DNA from: Bacteroidales bacterium UBA6229
Lineage (GTDB): Bacteria; Bacteroidota; Bacteroidia; Bacteroidales; F082
NCBI GenBank assembly: GCA_002440975.1
Contig: DJWN01000110.1
Coordinates: 1 to 55,082 of the forward strand
Direction: 5' to 3'
DNA: 55,082 nucleotides
The position numbers and the translations under genes were made by a program. Of the stretch, positions 36,179 to 45,447 are shown piece after piece; position 1 is the first letter of the stretch; each line of letters begins with the position of its first letter. The notes under the pieces were generated by a model. That model was not told where the DNA came from. It was given only the letters and a program-made list of their open reading frames with translations, and made no database searches.

Positions 36179-36649
36179 ATGTGGACCATAATCATTGTAC
36201 TTGTATTGGTAGGCCTGTTAATGGTTTTGCTTGAAATTCTGGTGATACCGGGTATGGGTGTAGCCGGAGTGCTTGGTTTTTTGCTGATGGCGGTGGCTGT
36301 GTTTTTAAGCTATTCCAGAATTGGGACCACGGCCGGCCATTACGTTTTAGCCGGAACCATAGCAGTTAATCTGTTGTTCCTGGTTTTGGCATTGCGTGCT
36401 AACACCTGGAACCGGCTGGTACTCAAAAAAAATGTAGATAGTCGTGTGAACGTATTTGATCAATCGGGCATTAAGCCTGGCGACACTGGAACTACCATCA
36501 GTCGTTGCACACCATCTGGTAAAGCTCTGATTAACAATGAATTTTACGAAGTTCATTCCCGATCAGAGTTTATCGATGAAGATCAACCCATAGAGGTTAT
36601 CAAAGTAGAATTCAATAAAATTTTCGTCAAACACATAAAAAACAATTAG
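36179..36649 (+). CDS. NfeD-like membrane protein
   Basis: A 156-residue short NfeD family protein. Membrane helices lie at about 3-22 (IIIVLVLVGLLMVLLEILV), 28-45 and 55-72. The C-terminal OB-fold domain starts around VDSRVNVFDQSGIKPGDTG. NfeD proteins partner with flotillin/stomatin-type proteins in membrane microdomains. Here it lies 2 nt downstream of clpS and 2 nt upstream of floA, a close partnership with floA as in many bacteria. Confidence 0.88.
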   Translation: MWTIIIVLVLVGLLMVLLEILVIPGMGVAGVLGFLLMAVAVFLSYSRIGTTAGHYVLAGTIAVNLLFLVLALRANTWNRLVLKKNVDSRVNVFDQSGIKPGDTGTTISRCTPSGKALINNEFYEVHSRSEFIDEDQPIEVIKVEFNKIFVKHIKNN

Positions 36650-36651
36650 TT

Positions 36652-37656
36652 ATGAATGACTTGTATATTCTGATTGCCATTGGATTAGGGGCACTGTTTC
36701 TCATTTGGTTTCTGTTTTATTTTATTCCGGTGGGCTTATGGTTTACCGCCTTGGTATCAGGAGTAAGAATTTCTTTGCTTCAACTTATCTTGATGCGCTG
36801 GCGTAAAGTTCCGCCATCAGTTATTGTGAACAGCATGATTGCAGCTACCAAAGCCGGCATTCACCTTGAGCGCGACGACCTTGAAGCTCATTTCCTTGCC
36901 GGTGGAAGGGTACAAAAAGTGGTGAACTCACTTATCTCGGCTGATAAAGCCAATATGGACCTTAACTTCAAAACTGCCACTGCAATTGATCTTGCAGGCC
37001 GTGATGTTTTTGAAGCGGTTCAGATGTCTGTTAATCCCAAGGTGATCGATACCAAAAAGGTTGCTGCCGTAGCAAAAGATGGTATCCAGCTGATTGCGCT
37101 GGCCAGGGTTACCGTTCGGGCTAACATCAAGCAACTGGTTGGAGGAGCCGGCGAAGAAACTATCCTGGCCCGTGTGGGTGAAGGCATTGTATCCTCCATC
37201 GGATCAGCGGATTCACACAAGCAGGTGCTCGAAAATCCAGATTCCATTTCAAAAGTCGTGCTGAAGAAAGGACTGGATTCAGGAACAGCTTTTGAAATCC
37301 TGTCGATCGATATCGCTGATATTGATATCGGAAAGAATATCGGTGCTGTGCTTCAAATGGATCAGGCCAATGCCGATAAAAATATTGCACAGGCCAAAGC
37401 TGAAGAAAGAAGGGCGATGGCAGTGGCGCAGGAACAGGAAATGCGTGCCAAAGCACAGGAAGCCCGTGCCAATGTGATACAGGCCGAAGCCCTTATTCCA
37501 CAGGCCATTGCCGATGCCTTTAGCAAAGGTAACCTGGGTATTATGGATTATTATAAATTCCAAAATATTCAGGCAGATACTAAAATGCGTGATTCCATCT
37601 CTGATCCTTCAAACCATCATCTTGGCGGAGGCAACAAAGAAGATGCGAAGGAATAG
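36652..37656 (+). CDS. floA: flotillin-like protein FloA
   Basis: A 334-residue flotillin-like membrane scaffolding protein. An N-terminal hairpin membrane region (LYILIAIGLGALFLIWFLFY) precedes the SPFH/band-7-like domain (about 55-230: VPPSVIVNSMIAATKAGIHL, GAGEETILARVGEGIVSSI). An alanine/glutamate-rich coiled coil follows (IAQAKAEERRAMAVAQEQE) and the end is short and polar. Family length is about 330. It organises functional membrane microdomains. It is last in the clpS-nfeD-floA operon and a terminator follows. Confidence 0.95.
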   Translation: MNDLYILIAIGLGALFLIWFLFYFIPVGLWFTALVSGVRISLLQLILMRWRKVPPSVIVNSMIAATKAGIHLERDDLEAHFLAGGRVQKVVNSLISADKANMDLNFKTATAIDLAGRDVFEAVQMSVNPKVIDTKKVAAVAKDGIQLIALARVTVRANIKQLVGGAGEETILARVGEGIVSSIGSADSHKQVLENPDSISKVVLKKGLDSGTAFEILSIDIADIDIGKNIGAVLQMDQANADKNIAQAKAEERRAMAVAQEQEMRAKAQEARANVIQAEALIPQAIADAFSKGNLGIMDYYKFQNIQADTKMRDSISDPSNHHLGGGNKEDAKE

Positions 37657-37676
37657 TTACGCTGATTAAATTATCT

Positions 37677-37704
37677 TCCCGGCTCATGGAGCCGGGAGTT
37701 TTTT
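37677..37704 (+). terminator. rho-independent terminator after floA
   Basis: A perfect 9-bp stem TCCCGGCTC/GAGCCGGGA with a 3-nt loop, followed by GTTTTTT, 20 bp after the floA stop codon. Confidence 0.9.
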
Positions 37705-37729
37705 AGTTTCACATAATCCCATTTTTATC

Positions 37730-39934
37730 TTGTTGAAAACAAAAGAAAATCAACAAATTGCTTCAGCGTACGAGAAGCTTAAGAAAATGCTTATTCCAAC
37801 AACGGAAAAAGAGAGACTTCTCAGCGTGGATGAGGCTTTTAAACTCGCCAGCGGGCTCTACGAAACCAAGCTCCTGCCCTCCGGAAAGCCATATATACTG
37901 CATTTATGCGAGATGGCTTTGATTGCTGTTGAAGAACTCGGAATGGGGAGTACAACAGTTATCGCAACCTTTCTGCATGGCACTAATCAAAAAACCACAC
38001 TCAATCTGCAACAGATAGAATCCCGGTTTGGTAGTAGCGTGGCATTGATTATCGAAGGTTTTAATAAGGTTTCTGACTTACAAACGGAGCGTCTCTCGTA
38101 TCAGTCGGAGAATTTTAGAAAGCTCTTTCTCAGCCTTGTTGAAGACATTCGTGTGGTGCTTCTGAAAATCGCTCATCGCATTTATGATCTCCGAAATCCG
38201 GAAGACGTTATAGCCGGGCGTCTGGAGATGTACTACCACGAGGTAAAACACCTGTACATTCCTATTGCACACCGGCTTGGTTTATACCTTATCAAAGCTG
38301 AATTTGAGGAGAAGGTGATGCGGTTTGAGCATCCTGACATCTATCAGGCAATCAGTGAAAAAGTTGCAGCCAGTAAGGCAAAACAGGAACTGCTGATGCA
38401 GGAGTTTATACAACCTATCCAAAACGAACTTCTTGCACAAGGATTTGATTGTACCATCAAATGGAGAACCAAATCCATCTCTTCCATCTACGCTAAAATG
38501 AAAGCTCAAAATGTTGAATTTGAGCAGGTTTATGACATTTTTGCGATTCGCATTATCACAAAAAGTCCATTAAAAAAGGAGAAAGAGGATTGCTGGCGGA
38601 TTTATTCAATCGTTACGGATATTTATCCTCCCAACCCCAAGCGCCTGCGCGACTGGATCACCACACCCAAAGCTTCGGGTTACGAATCCTTGCATACCAC
38701 CGTGCAAATGGCTGATGGCAAATGGGTTGAAGTGCAAATCCGAACCGAACGGATGGACGAAATAGCCGAGAAGGGTCAGGCTGCTCACTGGCAATACAAG
38801 GATTCATCCGGCAAAATGGATACCGAGGAGTGGCTCAATCAGGTGCGTGATATTCTTGAGAACCCGGATCAGCTAAACTTTGATTATTCCTATCGTAACA
38901 GCAATAAATATCAGTCGGATAAGATTTTCATTTTTACACCAAACGGTGACCTGAAGCAATTACCCAAAGGATCTACGGTTTTGGATTTTGCCTATGAAGT
39001 GCATACGCAGGTTGGTTCAAGCTGTAATGGAGCCAGGGTGAACAATCGCATTGTTCCTATCCGACACGAATTGCAGAATGGCGACAGGGTAGAGATTATC
39101 ACAAGCAAAAAGCAGTGCCCGAAAACCGACTGGCTCAATTTTGTTGTTACTGACCGTGCCCGTTCCAAGATTAAACGGTACCTGCGTGAGGAAGAACTTA
39201 AAGAAGCTGAGATTGGGAAAGTCATGCTGTTCAGGAAGCTTAAAAACTGGAAGATCGCCAACTTTGATGAAGTAGTGAACAATCTGGTAAAACATTACAA
39301 AACAGCATCTTCCATCGAGCTTTATCATGGGATAGCAACAGACAAAATAGATGTGATTGGCTTGAAAAAATTTCTGCAGGAGGAAATCGTACAGCCTTCA
39401 AAAGCGGCTGTTGAGCAACAGGATGCTAATCTGCCTGACGAAAACAGAAAACAAGAAACATCCAGGCAAAAAGACGACTTCCTGGTGATAGATGAATCGA
39501 TCAGTAATGTAAATTACAGAATAGCCAAATGTTGTAATCCTATTCCGGGCGACAATGTTTTTGGTTTTGTTACGATTGGTGGCGGAATTACGATACACCG
39601 GGTGGGATGCCCCAATTCACGTCGTTTAAAGGACAACTATCCTTATCGCATTATGCAGGTCAGGTGGAAAGAATCCATCGATAGTTCCGGATTCCAAACA
39701 GCTCTGCGGATTGGTGGCAAAGATACCCTGGGATTGGTTGGCGAAATCACCAAAGTGATAAGCAGTGATATGAAAGTGAATATGAGAAGTATTTCATTCG
39801 ACACCCGCGATGGTCGTTTTGACGGGCGACTGGTGCTTCAAATCAAAGATACTGATCATCTGGAGCAATTGATATACCGGCTGGGTAAAATTCCTGGGAT
39901 AGAGCGTGTTCAGCGTGTTGATCAACTAAAATAA
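37730..39934 (+). CDS. RelA-type (p)ppGpp synthetase with degenerate hydrolase domain
   Basis: A 734-residue long RelA/SpoT homologue. The hydrolase region aligns (GKPYILHLCEMALI), but the metal motif HDxxED reads His83-Gly-Thr-Asn-Gln-Lys88 (FLHGTNQKT), so hydrolysis is very unlikely. The synthetase domain is intact: WRTKSISSIYAKM, YDIFAIRII, GYESLHTTVQ and VEVQIRTERMDEIAEKGQAA. A TGS domain (IFIFTPNGDLKQLPKGSTVLDFA) and an ACT domain at the end follow. The first 20 residues align with the start of other Rel proteins, so a TTG start at 37730 or 37733 is chosen over the ATG at 37787. Confidence 0.88.
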   Translation: MLKTKENQQIASAYEKLKKMLIPTTEKERLLSVDEAFKLASGLYETKLLPSGKPYILHLCEMALIAVEELGMGSTTVIATFLHGTNQKTTLNLQQIESRFGSSVALIIEGFNKVSDLQTERLSYQSENFRKLFLSLVEDIRVVLLKIAHRIYDLRNPEDVIAGRLEMYYHEVKHLYIPIAHRLGLYLIKAEFEEKVMRFEHPDIYQAISEKVAASKAKQELLMQEFIQPIQNELLAQGFDCTIKWRTKSISSIYAKMKAQNVEFEQVYDIFAIRIITKSPLKKEKEDCWRIYSIVTDIYPPNPKRLRDWITTPKASGYESLHTTVQMADGKWVEVQIRTERMDEIAEKGQAAHWQYKDSSGKMDTEEWLNQVRDILENPDQLNFDYSYRNSNKYQSDKIFIFTPNGDLKQLPKGSTVLDFAYEVHTQVGSSCNGARVNNRIVPIRHELQNGDRVEIITSKKQCPKTDWLNFVVTDRARSKIKRYLREEELKEAEIGKVMLFRKLKNWKIANFDEVVNNLVKHYKTASSIELYHGIATDKIDVIGLKKFLQEEIVQPSKAAVEQQDANLPDENRKQETSRQKDDFLVIDESISNVNYRIAKCCNPIPGDNVFGFVTIGGGITIHRVGCPNSRRLKDNYPYRIMQVRWKESIDSSGFQTALRIGGKDTLGLVGEITKVISSDMKVNMRSISFDTRDGRFDGRLVLQIKDTDHLEQLIYRLGKIPGIERVQRVDQLK

Positions 39935-39940
39935 ACTTTA

Positions 39941-40108
39941 ATGATAATTCTACTTTTAATCTATTCACTGATCTTTTTTGCCTTGGCAGGCTGGTTTTTC
40001 TTCAAACGAAAAAAAATCCTGGGGATTACCTTTGGGGCAATTGGAATAATGATATTACTCCTGTTTTTTGTGGTTCGCTATTTATATCCTCATTTGGTGC
40101 CATTCTAA
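39941..40108 (+). CDS. small two-helix membrane protein
   Basis: A 55-residue ORF starting 6 nt after the relA-like gene. It consists of two hydrophobic helices (MIILLLIYSLIFFALAGWFF and FGAIGIMILLLFFVVRYL) joined by a basic turn FKRKKILGIT and ends YPHLVPF. The ATG, spacing and clean helix-turn-helix hydrophobicity make it a likely real small inner-membrane protein. Basic loop residues suggest both ends face outward. Function unknown. Confidence 0.65.
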   Translation: MIILLLIYSLIFFALAGWFFFKRKKILGITFGAIGIMILLLFFVVRYLYPHLVPF

Positions 40109-40118
40109 AAAAAACACT

Positions 40119-41600
40119 TTAGTCGCTGATTTTAAACCAGTCTTCCACCCAGATCGTTTTATCTTCGGGTTCGCTGTGATGCCTGAATTCATTGGTATAG
40201 CGATTATACACATAATCCTTTTCCCACTTTTTGGCATTTTTTGATATTTGTGCCACGCCTTCGATCAAAGTATCCATTTCTTCCCATGTCATGGTAGGAT
40301 GAAGGGAAGCCCTGATCCATCCCGGCTTCTGGGATAGATCGCCATGATTGATCAAATCAGTGATTTGCCGGCTTTTGTCATGACTTACATCCAATAAATA
40401 ATGACCATAAGTTCCGGCACAGGCACAACCTCCACGCACCTGAATACCAAAGCGATCATTCAGTAATTTAACAACCAAATTGAAGTGAACCTGATCGACA
40501 TAAAACGAAAAAACACCCAATCGATCTTCCACATTGTCAGCCAATATATGCACTCCCGGAATCTTTCGAAAAGCTTCGAAAGCCCTGGCAACCAACTGGT
40601 GCTCTCTTTCGCGCATCTGCAAAGTACTCATCTGATTTTTTACCTCAACGGCAAGGGCAGTACGGATGGCCTGCATAAAACCAGGTGTTCCGCCGTCTTC
40701 ACGCAATTCTATGTCATCAATATATTTATACTCACCCCAGGGATTGGTCCAATCCACTGTGCCGCCTCCCGGATGATCCGGTGTCGCGTTTTTGTACAAA
40801 CTGCTGTCGAAAACCAAAACGCCTGAGCTTCCCGGCCCGCCTAAAAATTTATGCGGACTAAAATAGATCGCATCCAGCTTTTTCATTTCATCGTCGACCG
40901 GATGCATGTCGATATCAACATAAGGAGCAGAAGCTGCAAAATCGATAAAAGCTACGCCACCATATTCGTGCATGATCTTAGCCATTTCGTGATAAGGTGT
41001 TTCGATACCTGTAACATTTGAACAAGCCGTAAAAGCACCAATCTTAAAAGGACGTTCTTTATGGATTTCGAGCTGGTTGCGGAGCTCGTCAAGATCGATC
41101 AGCAGGTCTTTGTTGGGTTTAAGCACAACAACATCCACATTAGTTTCCATCCAGCTGGTATGATTGGAATGATGCTCCATATGCGTGATAAATACCACCG
41201 GCCGATCCGGATTCTTTTGAATACAGTTGGATTTGGTTAGTATCCCACAGTTCTTCAATCCCATGATGCGTTGCAACTTATTGACAACCGTTGTCATACC
41301 CGAACCGGCTGTGATAATCACATCTTTGGGGCCGGCATTCACATGCTGTTTAACCTTTTTGTGAGCCAGATGATAGGCTTTTGTCATCAATGTGCCTGTT
41401 TCGCTGGTTTCGGTATGTGTATTACCAACATAAGGCCCGAAAATGTTTAATAACTGATCTTCAATAGGTTTATAAAGGCGTCCACTGGCAATCCAGTCGG
41501 CATATATCATCTTTTGAAGTCCAAAAGGTGTTTTGAAAATGAGTTCGTTTCCAATCGTTTTTGATCTGAAAGGTTTAAAATGTTCTTGCAGATTGGCCAT
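40119..41600 (-). CDS. class V aminotransferase-fold PLP enzyme (cysteine desulfurase-like)
   Basis: A 493-residue PLP enzyme of the class V (SufS/Csd) fold. The PLP-binding lysine is Lys251 in YFSPHKFLGGPGSSG, the PLP-pyridine Asp is Asp220 in VAFIDFAASAPY, and the stacking His is in THMEHHSNHTSW. A cysteine-containing segment VRGGCACAGTYG lies where cysteine desulfurases have the active-site cysteine. It is about 80 residues longer than SufS, and no SUF or ISC gene is nearby, so it may use another substrate. Annotate as a class V enzyme of uncertain substrate. Confidence 0.83.
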   Translation of the reverse strand: MANLQEHFKPFRSKTIGNELIFKTPFGLQKMIYADWIASGRLYKPIEDQLLNIFGPYVGNTHTETSETGTLMTKAYHLAHKKVKQHVNAGPKDVIITAGSGMTTVVNKLQRIMGLKNCGILTKSNCIQKNPDRPVVFITHMEHHSNHTSWMETNVDVVVLKPNKDLLIDLDELRNQLEIHKERPFKIGAFTACSNVTGIETPYHEMAKIMHEYGGVAFIDFAASAPYVDIDMHPVDDEMKKLDAIYFSPHKFLGGPGSSGVLVFDSSLYKNATPDHPGGGTVDWTNPWGEYKYIDDIELREDGGTPGFMQAIRTALAVEVKNQMSTLQMREREHQLVARAFEAFRKIPGVHILADNVEDRLGVFSFYVDQVHFNLVVKLLNDRFGIQVRGGCACAGTYGHYLLDVSHDKSRQITDLINHGDLSQKPGWIRASLHPTMTWEEMDTLIEGVAQISKNAKKWEKDYVYNRYTNEFRHHSEPEDKTIWVEDWFKISD

Positions 41601-41723
41601 AGTACATTTTGGTTAAGGTGAACCGATTAAATTCAGACAACCCATGCATCGAAATGGTTTTCAGTTGCTAAAAAATCGGGAGCAACAAAAGTAGAAGTTT
41701 CTTTTAAACCGTTTAAGAAACTA

Positions 41724-44555
41724 TCAGAAACCTCGCGAAATCTGTGCGACACCGAGTTCTATCTCTCCGTTTTCGGGCAGGATTTCGATCCAGTTATTAT
41801 CCTCACTAAACCACTTATACTGAGATCCTATCCTAACCACAAAGTCATGCCATTCGCCATCATCTGGAATGGGCAATACGAAGCCACCATTTCTTCCCGA
41901 TGAACTTCCAAAACCTACAATTAATGGAAACCCTTTTGTGCCTGTATTTCTGGCTTTTACTAGCATGTAATTGGATCTTCTTTCGGCGATATTAACAGGC
42001 TCAAAGCTAAAACGTTTGGCATTTCCCGAAGAAATCACGATAGGATTAAGGTTCAGTTGAACCAGTTTGTTTTCCTGCATTTGTCTGGTAATCGATGCAA
42101 TCATTTCGGCAGGGTAGGGGTCGCCTGTTTTCAGCTGATCGGCTTTGCTGTATTGCTCAATTGCCTTGTCGTAGGTCTTTGCCTTATAATGCTGATCGGC
42201 TTCACGTACCAGTTTATTGTAGGTTGTCCTGAGCTTCATCATTTCAGCTTCCATTAGATCTTCAACAGCTTTAATTTTGCTGTCGGCAAGCACATTATCC
42301 GGCTGAACTCCTTTGGCCAGTTTGTATTGCTCCAAAGCCTCCGCATAGTCCTTTTCCTCCATAAATTTATCTCCGGCAAGGATGGCTTCATTGAATCTTT
42401 GTTCGCGTTCGGCTGCCCTGGCTGCAAGTTCTGCCATTGCCGATTCTTTTCTGTTCAAGGCGTGCTCGTTATTTGCTTCCAGCTTCAATAATTCGTCATA
42501 TTGTGCTATGGCTTGCTGCCATTGTTCAGCTTCAAAAGCCTCGTCAGCAGTTTTTTGTAGGGCAGCGATGCGGGCTTCAAAGGCCCTTGCTTCGGCAATA
42601 TCTTCCAGTTTGGCATCAATGGCAGCTATTTGCGATACGATATGATCGTTCGTTTTCATTTTTTCAGCTTCCTGATAAGCCAGGCGGGCATTTTCCCATT
42701 CGGCAAGGGCAAACAAGCTGTCTGCCTTGCCAATGGTGTTGATAAATGTTTCTTCAAAAGCTTTGTTTTCGGCAATTTCTTTAAATAAAGCCTCCACTTT
42801 TACTAATTGATTTTTAGGATAATCCTGATCTGGCTTTATAGCGAGTGCTTCTTCAAATGCAGTTTTTGCTTCTGATGCAAGTCTGTTGGAGAGTGCCTCA
42901 TCTCCCTGTGCGATTAATGCGGTGTATTGTTGCTCAAGTGCTTCGGCCTCAGCCTGTACAGCCAATGTTTCGTTAATCAGACCGATCTGTTCCAGAGGAT
43001 AAGTCCTGTCATCAAAAAGTGCTGTGGCTTCCTTATAAGCTGTAAGTGCCTGATTAAGTTGATTCGCCTCAAAAGCCTGATCTGCAGTTTCAATTAAGCC
43101 GGCATAAGTATTTTCGCGCTGTTGCAGCACTTCTTTTTCATTGATTAAAGCATTGATTTCGCCAATTTTAGCAGAAATATTTTCCTGATCAGGTTTTAGG
43201 GCAGCAGCCTGTTGGTAATAATCCAGTGCTTGTGCAAATTGGTCGTTGGCATACGCCTCGGCTGCAAGGGTTATGAGTCTGTTGTATTCATTGTCTTTTT
43301 CGGCAGCGGCTTCGGCACTGGCAATCATTTGGTCGATCTGTTGAATTTTCTGCTGTGGCTCTGGTTCTGATGGTTTCAGGTTGAAAGCTTCAACATATTT
43401 ATCCCGGGCCTCACGTAACTCACTTTGTTCCAACAAAGCATTAGCTGTTTTCATGATCAGCTGATAGTTTGTATCCAGTATTTTCGACTCCATCTCGGCA
43501 ATTTTCGTCCGGGCCACCTCATCACCAGGCTTTATTCCAAGTGCTTTTTCATAGGCCAGCTTGGCCTGCTCCCAGGCCGACTGCGATTCGAGATTTCCAG
43601 CTTCTGCCATGGCATTGTTATATTCCTGCTGCGCCAGATAATCGTCACTTTGGAGTGTTTCATCAATGCGTCGGATCATATCCTCAGCATAAGCATCACC
43701 CGGCTGAATGGCAAGTGCCTCGGCATATTTAGCACGAGCCTGCTCAAAACTTTTACTGCCATAAAGCTGATCAGCAGTTTCAAGGGCTTTGCTAAACATT
43801 TGATATTGTTCGGCTTGTGTTTGTGTAGCTGCCAGAAGCTGTCTGAGATTTTCATCGTCAGGAAGCAGGACTAAAGCCTCCTGTAGCTTGGTTATCGCTT
43901 CGTTAAAGTTTTTCCGAAGGATAAAATTTTGTGCTTCCGCCGTGAGTTCGGCCGCTTTACTTTCATTAATTTTTCTCTGTTCCAGCAATCTAGTGGCATC
44001 CGATTTCAATTCAACAGGTTCTTTTTGAGCCGGATACAAATCCAGTGCCTGATCAAACTGTAGTATGGCTTCTTCGTATTTTGTCTGCTCGAGCAGACTT
44101 TTTCCAAGTGTTAAAGCCTGCTCATAATCGTCCAGCTTTTGTGCTTCCTCTTCAAGAGTTTTGTTTATGGAGGACAGCTGTGTTTGGGTGTATTTATCTT
44201 CCGGAAAAATCTCCAGGGCTTGTTCGTAAGCTTGTTTGGCTTCTTGCAGTTTATTCTCGGCCAGCAAACGGTCGCCCAAATCAAGTCGCAGGTAAAACAT
44301 TTCTTGTTTTTCCATCTGATTTTTAATCTGTTCGACTGTTTGGCTTAACTTTTGCCGGGCAGTGGCATCATCCTTATTTTTCTGCAGAGCCATTTCAAAA
44401 TAAGTCTTTGCACTGATATAATCACCGGCATCAAACTTAGCATTGCCCGACTGCATAAGCGATTCGTAGGATTGACTCAATTCCTGTGCAAGAATCGGTG
44501 TGTTCAAAATAAAGCAAGAGACCAATAAGGTATAAGTAAAAAGCTGCCTGATCAT
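41724..44555 (-). CDS. large periplasmic TPR-repeat protein
   Basis: About 943 residues. The signal peptide is MIRQLFTYTLLVSCFIL to about ILAQE. It is followed by about 18 repeats of about 45 residues of TPR type, such as YEQALEIFPEDKYTQTQL, FDQALDLYPAQKEPVELK and YKLAKGVQPDNVLADSKIKA, alternating with long charged helices rich in Glu, Ala and Gln. The last 110 or so residues form a beta-rich domain (LVQLNLNPIVISSGNAKRFS to ELGVAQISRGF). This could be a scaffold for an envelope complex. It is 65 bp downstream of a LolD-type ATPase gene on the same strand. An ATG at 44582 would give a non-signal start, so 44555 was chosen. Confidence 0.82.
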   Translation of the reverse strand: MIRQLFTYTLLVSCFILNTPILAQELSQSYESLMQSGNAKFDAGDYISAKTYFEMALQKNKDDATARQKLSQTVEQIKNQMEKQEMFYLRLDLGDRLLAENKLQEAKQAYEQALEIFPEDKYTQTQLSSINKTLEEEAQKLDDYEQALTLGKSLLEQTKYEEAILQFDQALDLYPAQKEPVELKSDATRLLEQRKINESKAAELTAEAQNFILRKNFNEAITKLQEALVLLPDDENLRQLLAATQTQAEQYQMFSKALETADQLYGSKSFEQARAKYAEALAIQPGDAYAEDMIRRIDETLQSDDYLAQQEYNNAMAEAGNLESQSAWEQAKLAYEKALGIKPGDEVARTKIAEMESKILDTNYQLIMKTANALLEQSELREARDKYVEAFNLKPSEPEPQQKIQQIDQMIASAEAAAEKDNEYNRLITLAAEAYANDQFAQALDYYQQAAALKPDQENISAKIGEINALINEKEVLQQRENTYAGLIETADQAFEANQLNQALTAYKEATALFDDRTYPLEQIGLINETLAVQAEAEALEQQYTALIAQGDEALSNRLASEAKTAFEEALAIKPDQDYPKNQLVKVEALFKEIAENKAFEETFINTIGKADSLFALAEWENARLAYQEAEKMKTNDHIVSQIAAIDAKLEDIAEARAFEARIAALQKTADEAFEAEQWQQAIAQYDELLKLEANNEHALNRKESAMAELAARAAEREQRFNEAILAGDKFMEEKDYAEALEQYKLAKGVQPDNVLADSKIKAVEDLMEAEMMKLRTTYNKLVREADQHYKAKTYDKAIEQYSKADQLKTGDPYPAEMIASITRQMQENKLVQLNLNPIVISSGNAKRFSFEPVNIAERRSNYMLVKARNTGTKGFPLIVGFGSSSGRNGGFVLPIPDDGEWHDFVVRIGSQYKWFSEDNNWIEILPENGEIELGVAQISRGF

Positions 44556-44620
44556 TACTGATTTGGGATTATCGAATTTCATTGAAACGGTTAAGTTGTT
44601 GCATTATTGTGTGATGCGGT

Positions 44621-45271
44621 TCATTGCCAGTTGCCATCTGACAGGGTGTAGCTTCTGTCGGCCATGCCAGCCAATTCGGGATTGTGCGTCACAATTACGA
44701 AAGTTTGATTAAACTGTTCTCTTAATTCAAAAAATAAGCGGTGAAGTTCAACAGCGGCATTGCTATCGAGGTTACCGGAAGGTTCATCAGCCAAAATCAC
44801 TGTGGGATTGTTTACCAGGGCTCTGGCTACTGCCACACGCTGTTGTTCGCCACCTGAGAGTTCTGAAGGTTTATGATCAGCACGCTGCTCCAGATTTAAC
44901 AACTTAAGCAGATGCATGGCCTGATCGGTGGCATTTTTCTTGCTTCTGCCTCCTATATAAGCAGGGATGCAGATGTTCTCGAGTGCCGTAAATTCAGGGA
45001 AAAGATGATGAAACTGAAAAACGAAACCGATATGATCATTTCTGAACCTTGCAAGTGCTTTTTGTGAAAGCCTGTTAACAGCGGTGCCACCAATCGTAAG
45101 CAATCCATTATCAGCTTTTTCTATCGTTCCTAATATTTGTAAAAAAGTTGATTTCCCTGCTCCGGATGGCCCCATGATACTCACAACTTCACCCTGCTCA
45201 ACTGTGAGGTCAAGCCCCTTGAGCACTTGTAACTTTCCGAAAGACTTAAAGATTTGTCTGGCTTCAATCAT
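44621..45271 (-). CDS. lolD: ABC transporter ATPase, LolD/MacB type
   Basis: A 216-residue ABC ATPase: Walker A GPSGAGKST, Q-loop FVFQFHHLFPEF, signature LSGGEQQRVAVARAL, Walker B VILADEPSGNLD, H-loop VIVTHNPELA. The FQFHHLFPEF region and short length fit LolD, which releases outer-membrane lipoproteins from the inner membrane, or related MacB/FtsE-type ATPases. No permease gene (LolC/E) is adjacent; the next downstream gene is the TPR protein. The symbol is by closest type and a different exporter is possible. Confidence 0.85.
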   Translation of the reverse strand: MIEARQIFKSFGKLQVLKGLDLTVEQGEVVSIMGPSGAGKSTFLQILGTIEKADNGLLTIGGTAVNRLSQKALARFRNDHIGFVFQFHHLFPEFTALENICIPAYIGGRSKKNATDQAMHLLKLLNLEQRADHKPSELSGGEQQRVAVARALVNNPTVILADEPSGNLDSNAAVELHRLFFELREQFNQTFVIVTHNPELAGMADRSYTLSDGNWQ

Positions 45272-45380
45272 AGATAGCTGATGTGCTGCAAAAATAAAGA
45301 ATTCAGCCTGATAGTGACAGGATTTTACAACTTAAAGTGCAAATGTGCTGATCCTCTCATATTTTGACATTTTTTATAGT

Positions 45381-45409
45381 TTGGTTTTCGCTAAATTGTC
45401 CTAATTTTG
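45381..45409 (+). promoter_or_regulatory. promoter of sucC
   Basis: TTG (45381-45383), 18 nt, then TAATTTTG (45402-45409) match the Bacteroidota -33/-7 pattern. The predicted transcript starts near 45416, about 32 nt before the ATG. Confidence 0.6.
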
Positions 45410-45447
45410 GGCTTCAAAAAAAATCATCAAAAAATTTTTGTCACACT

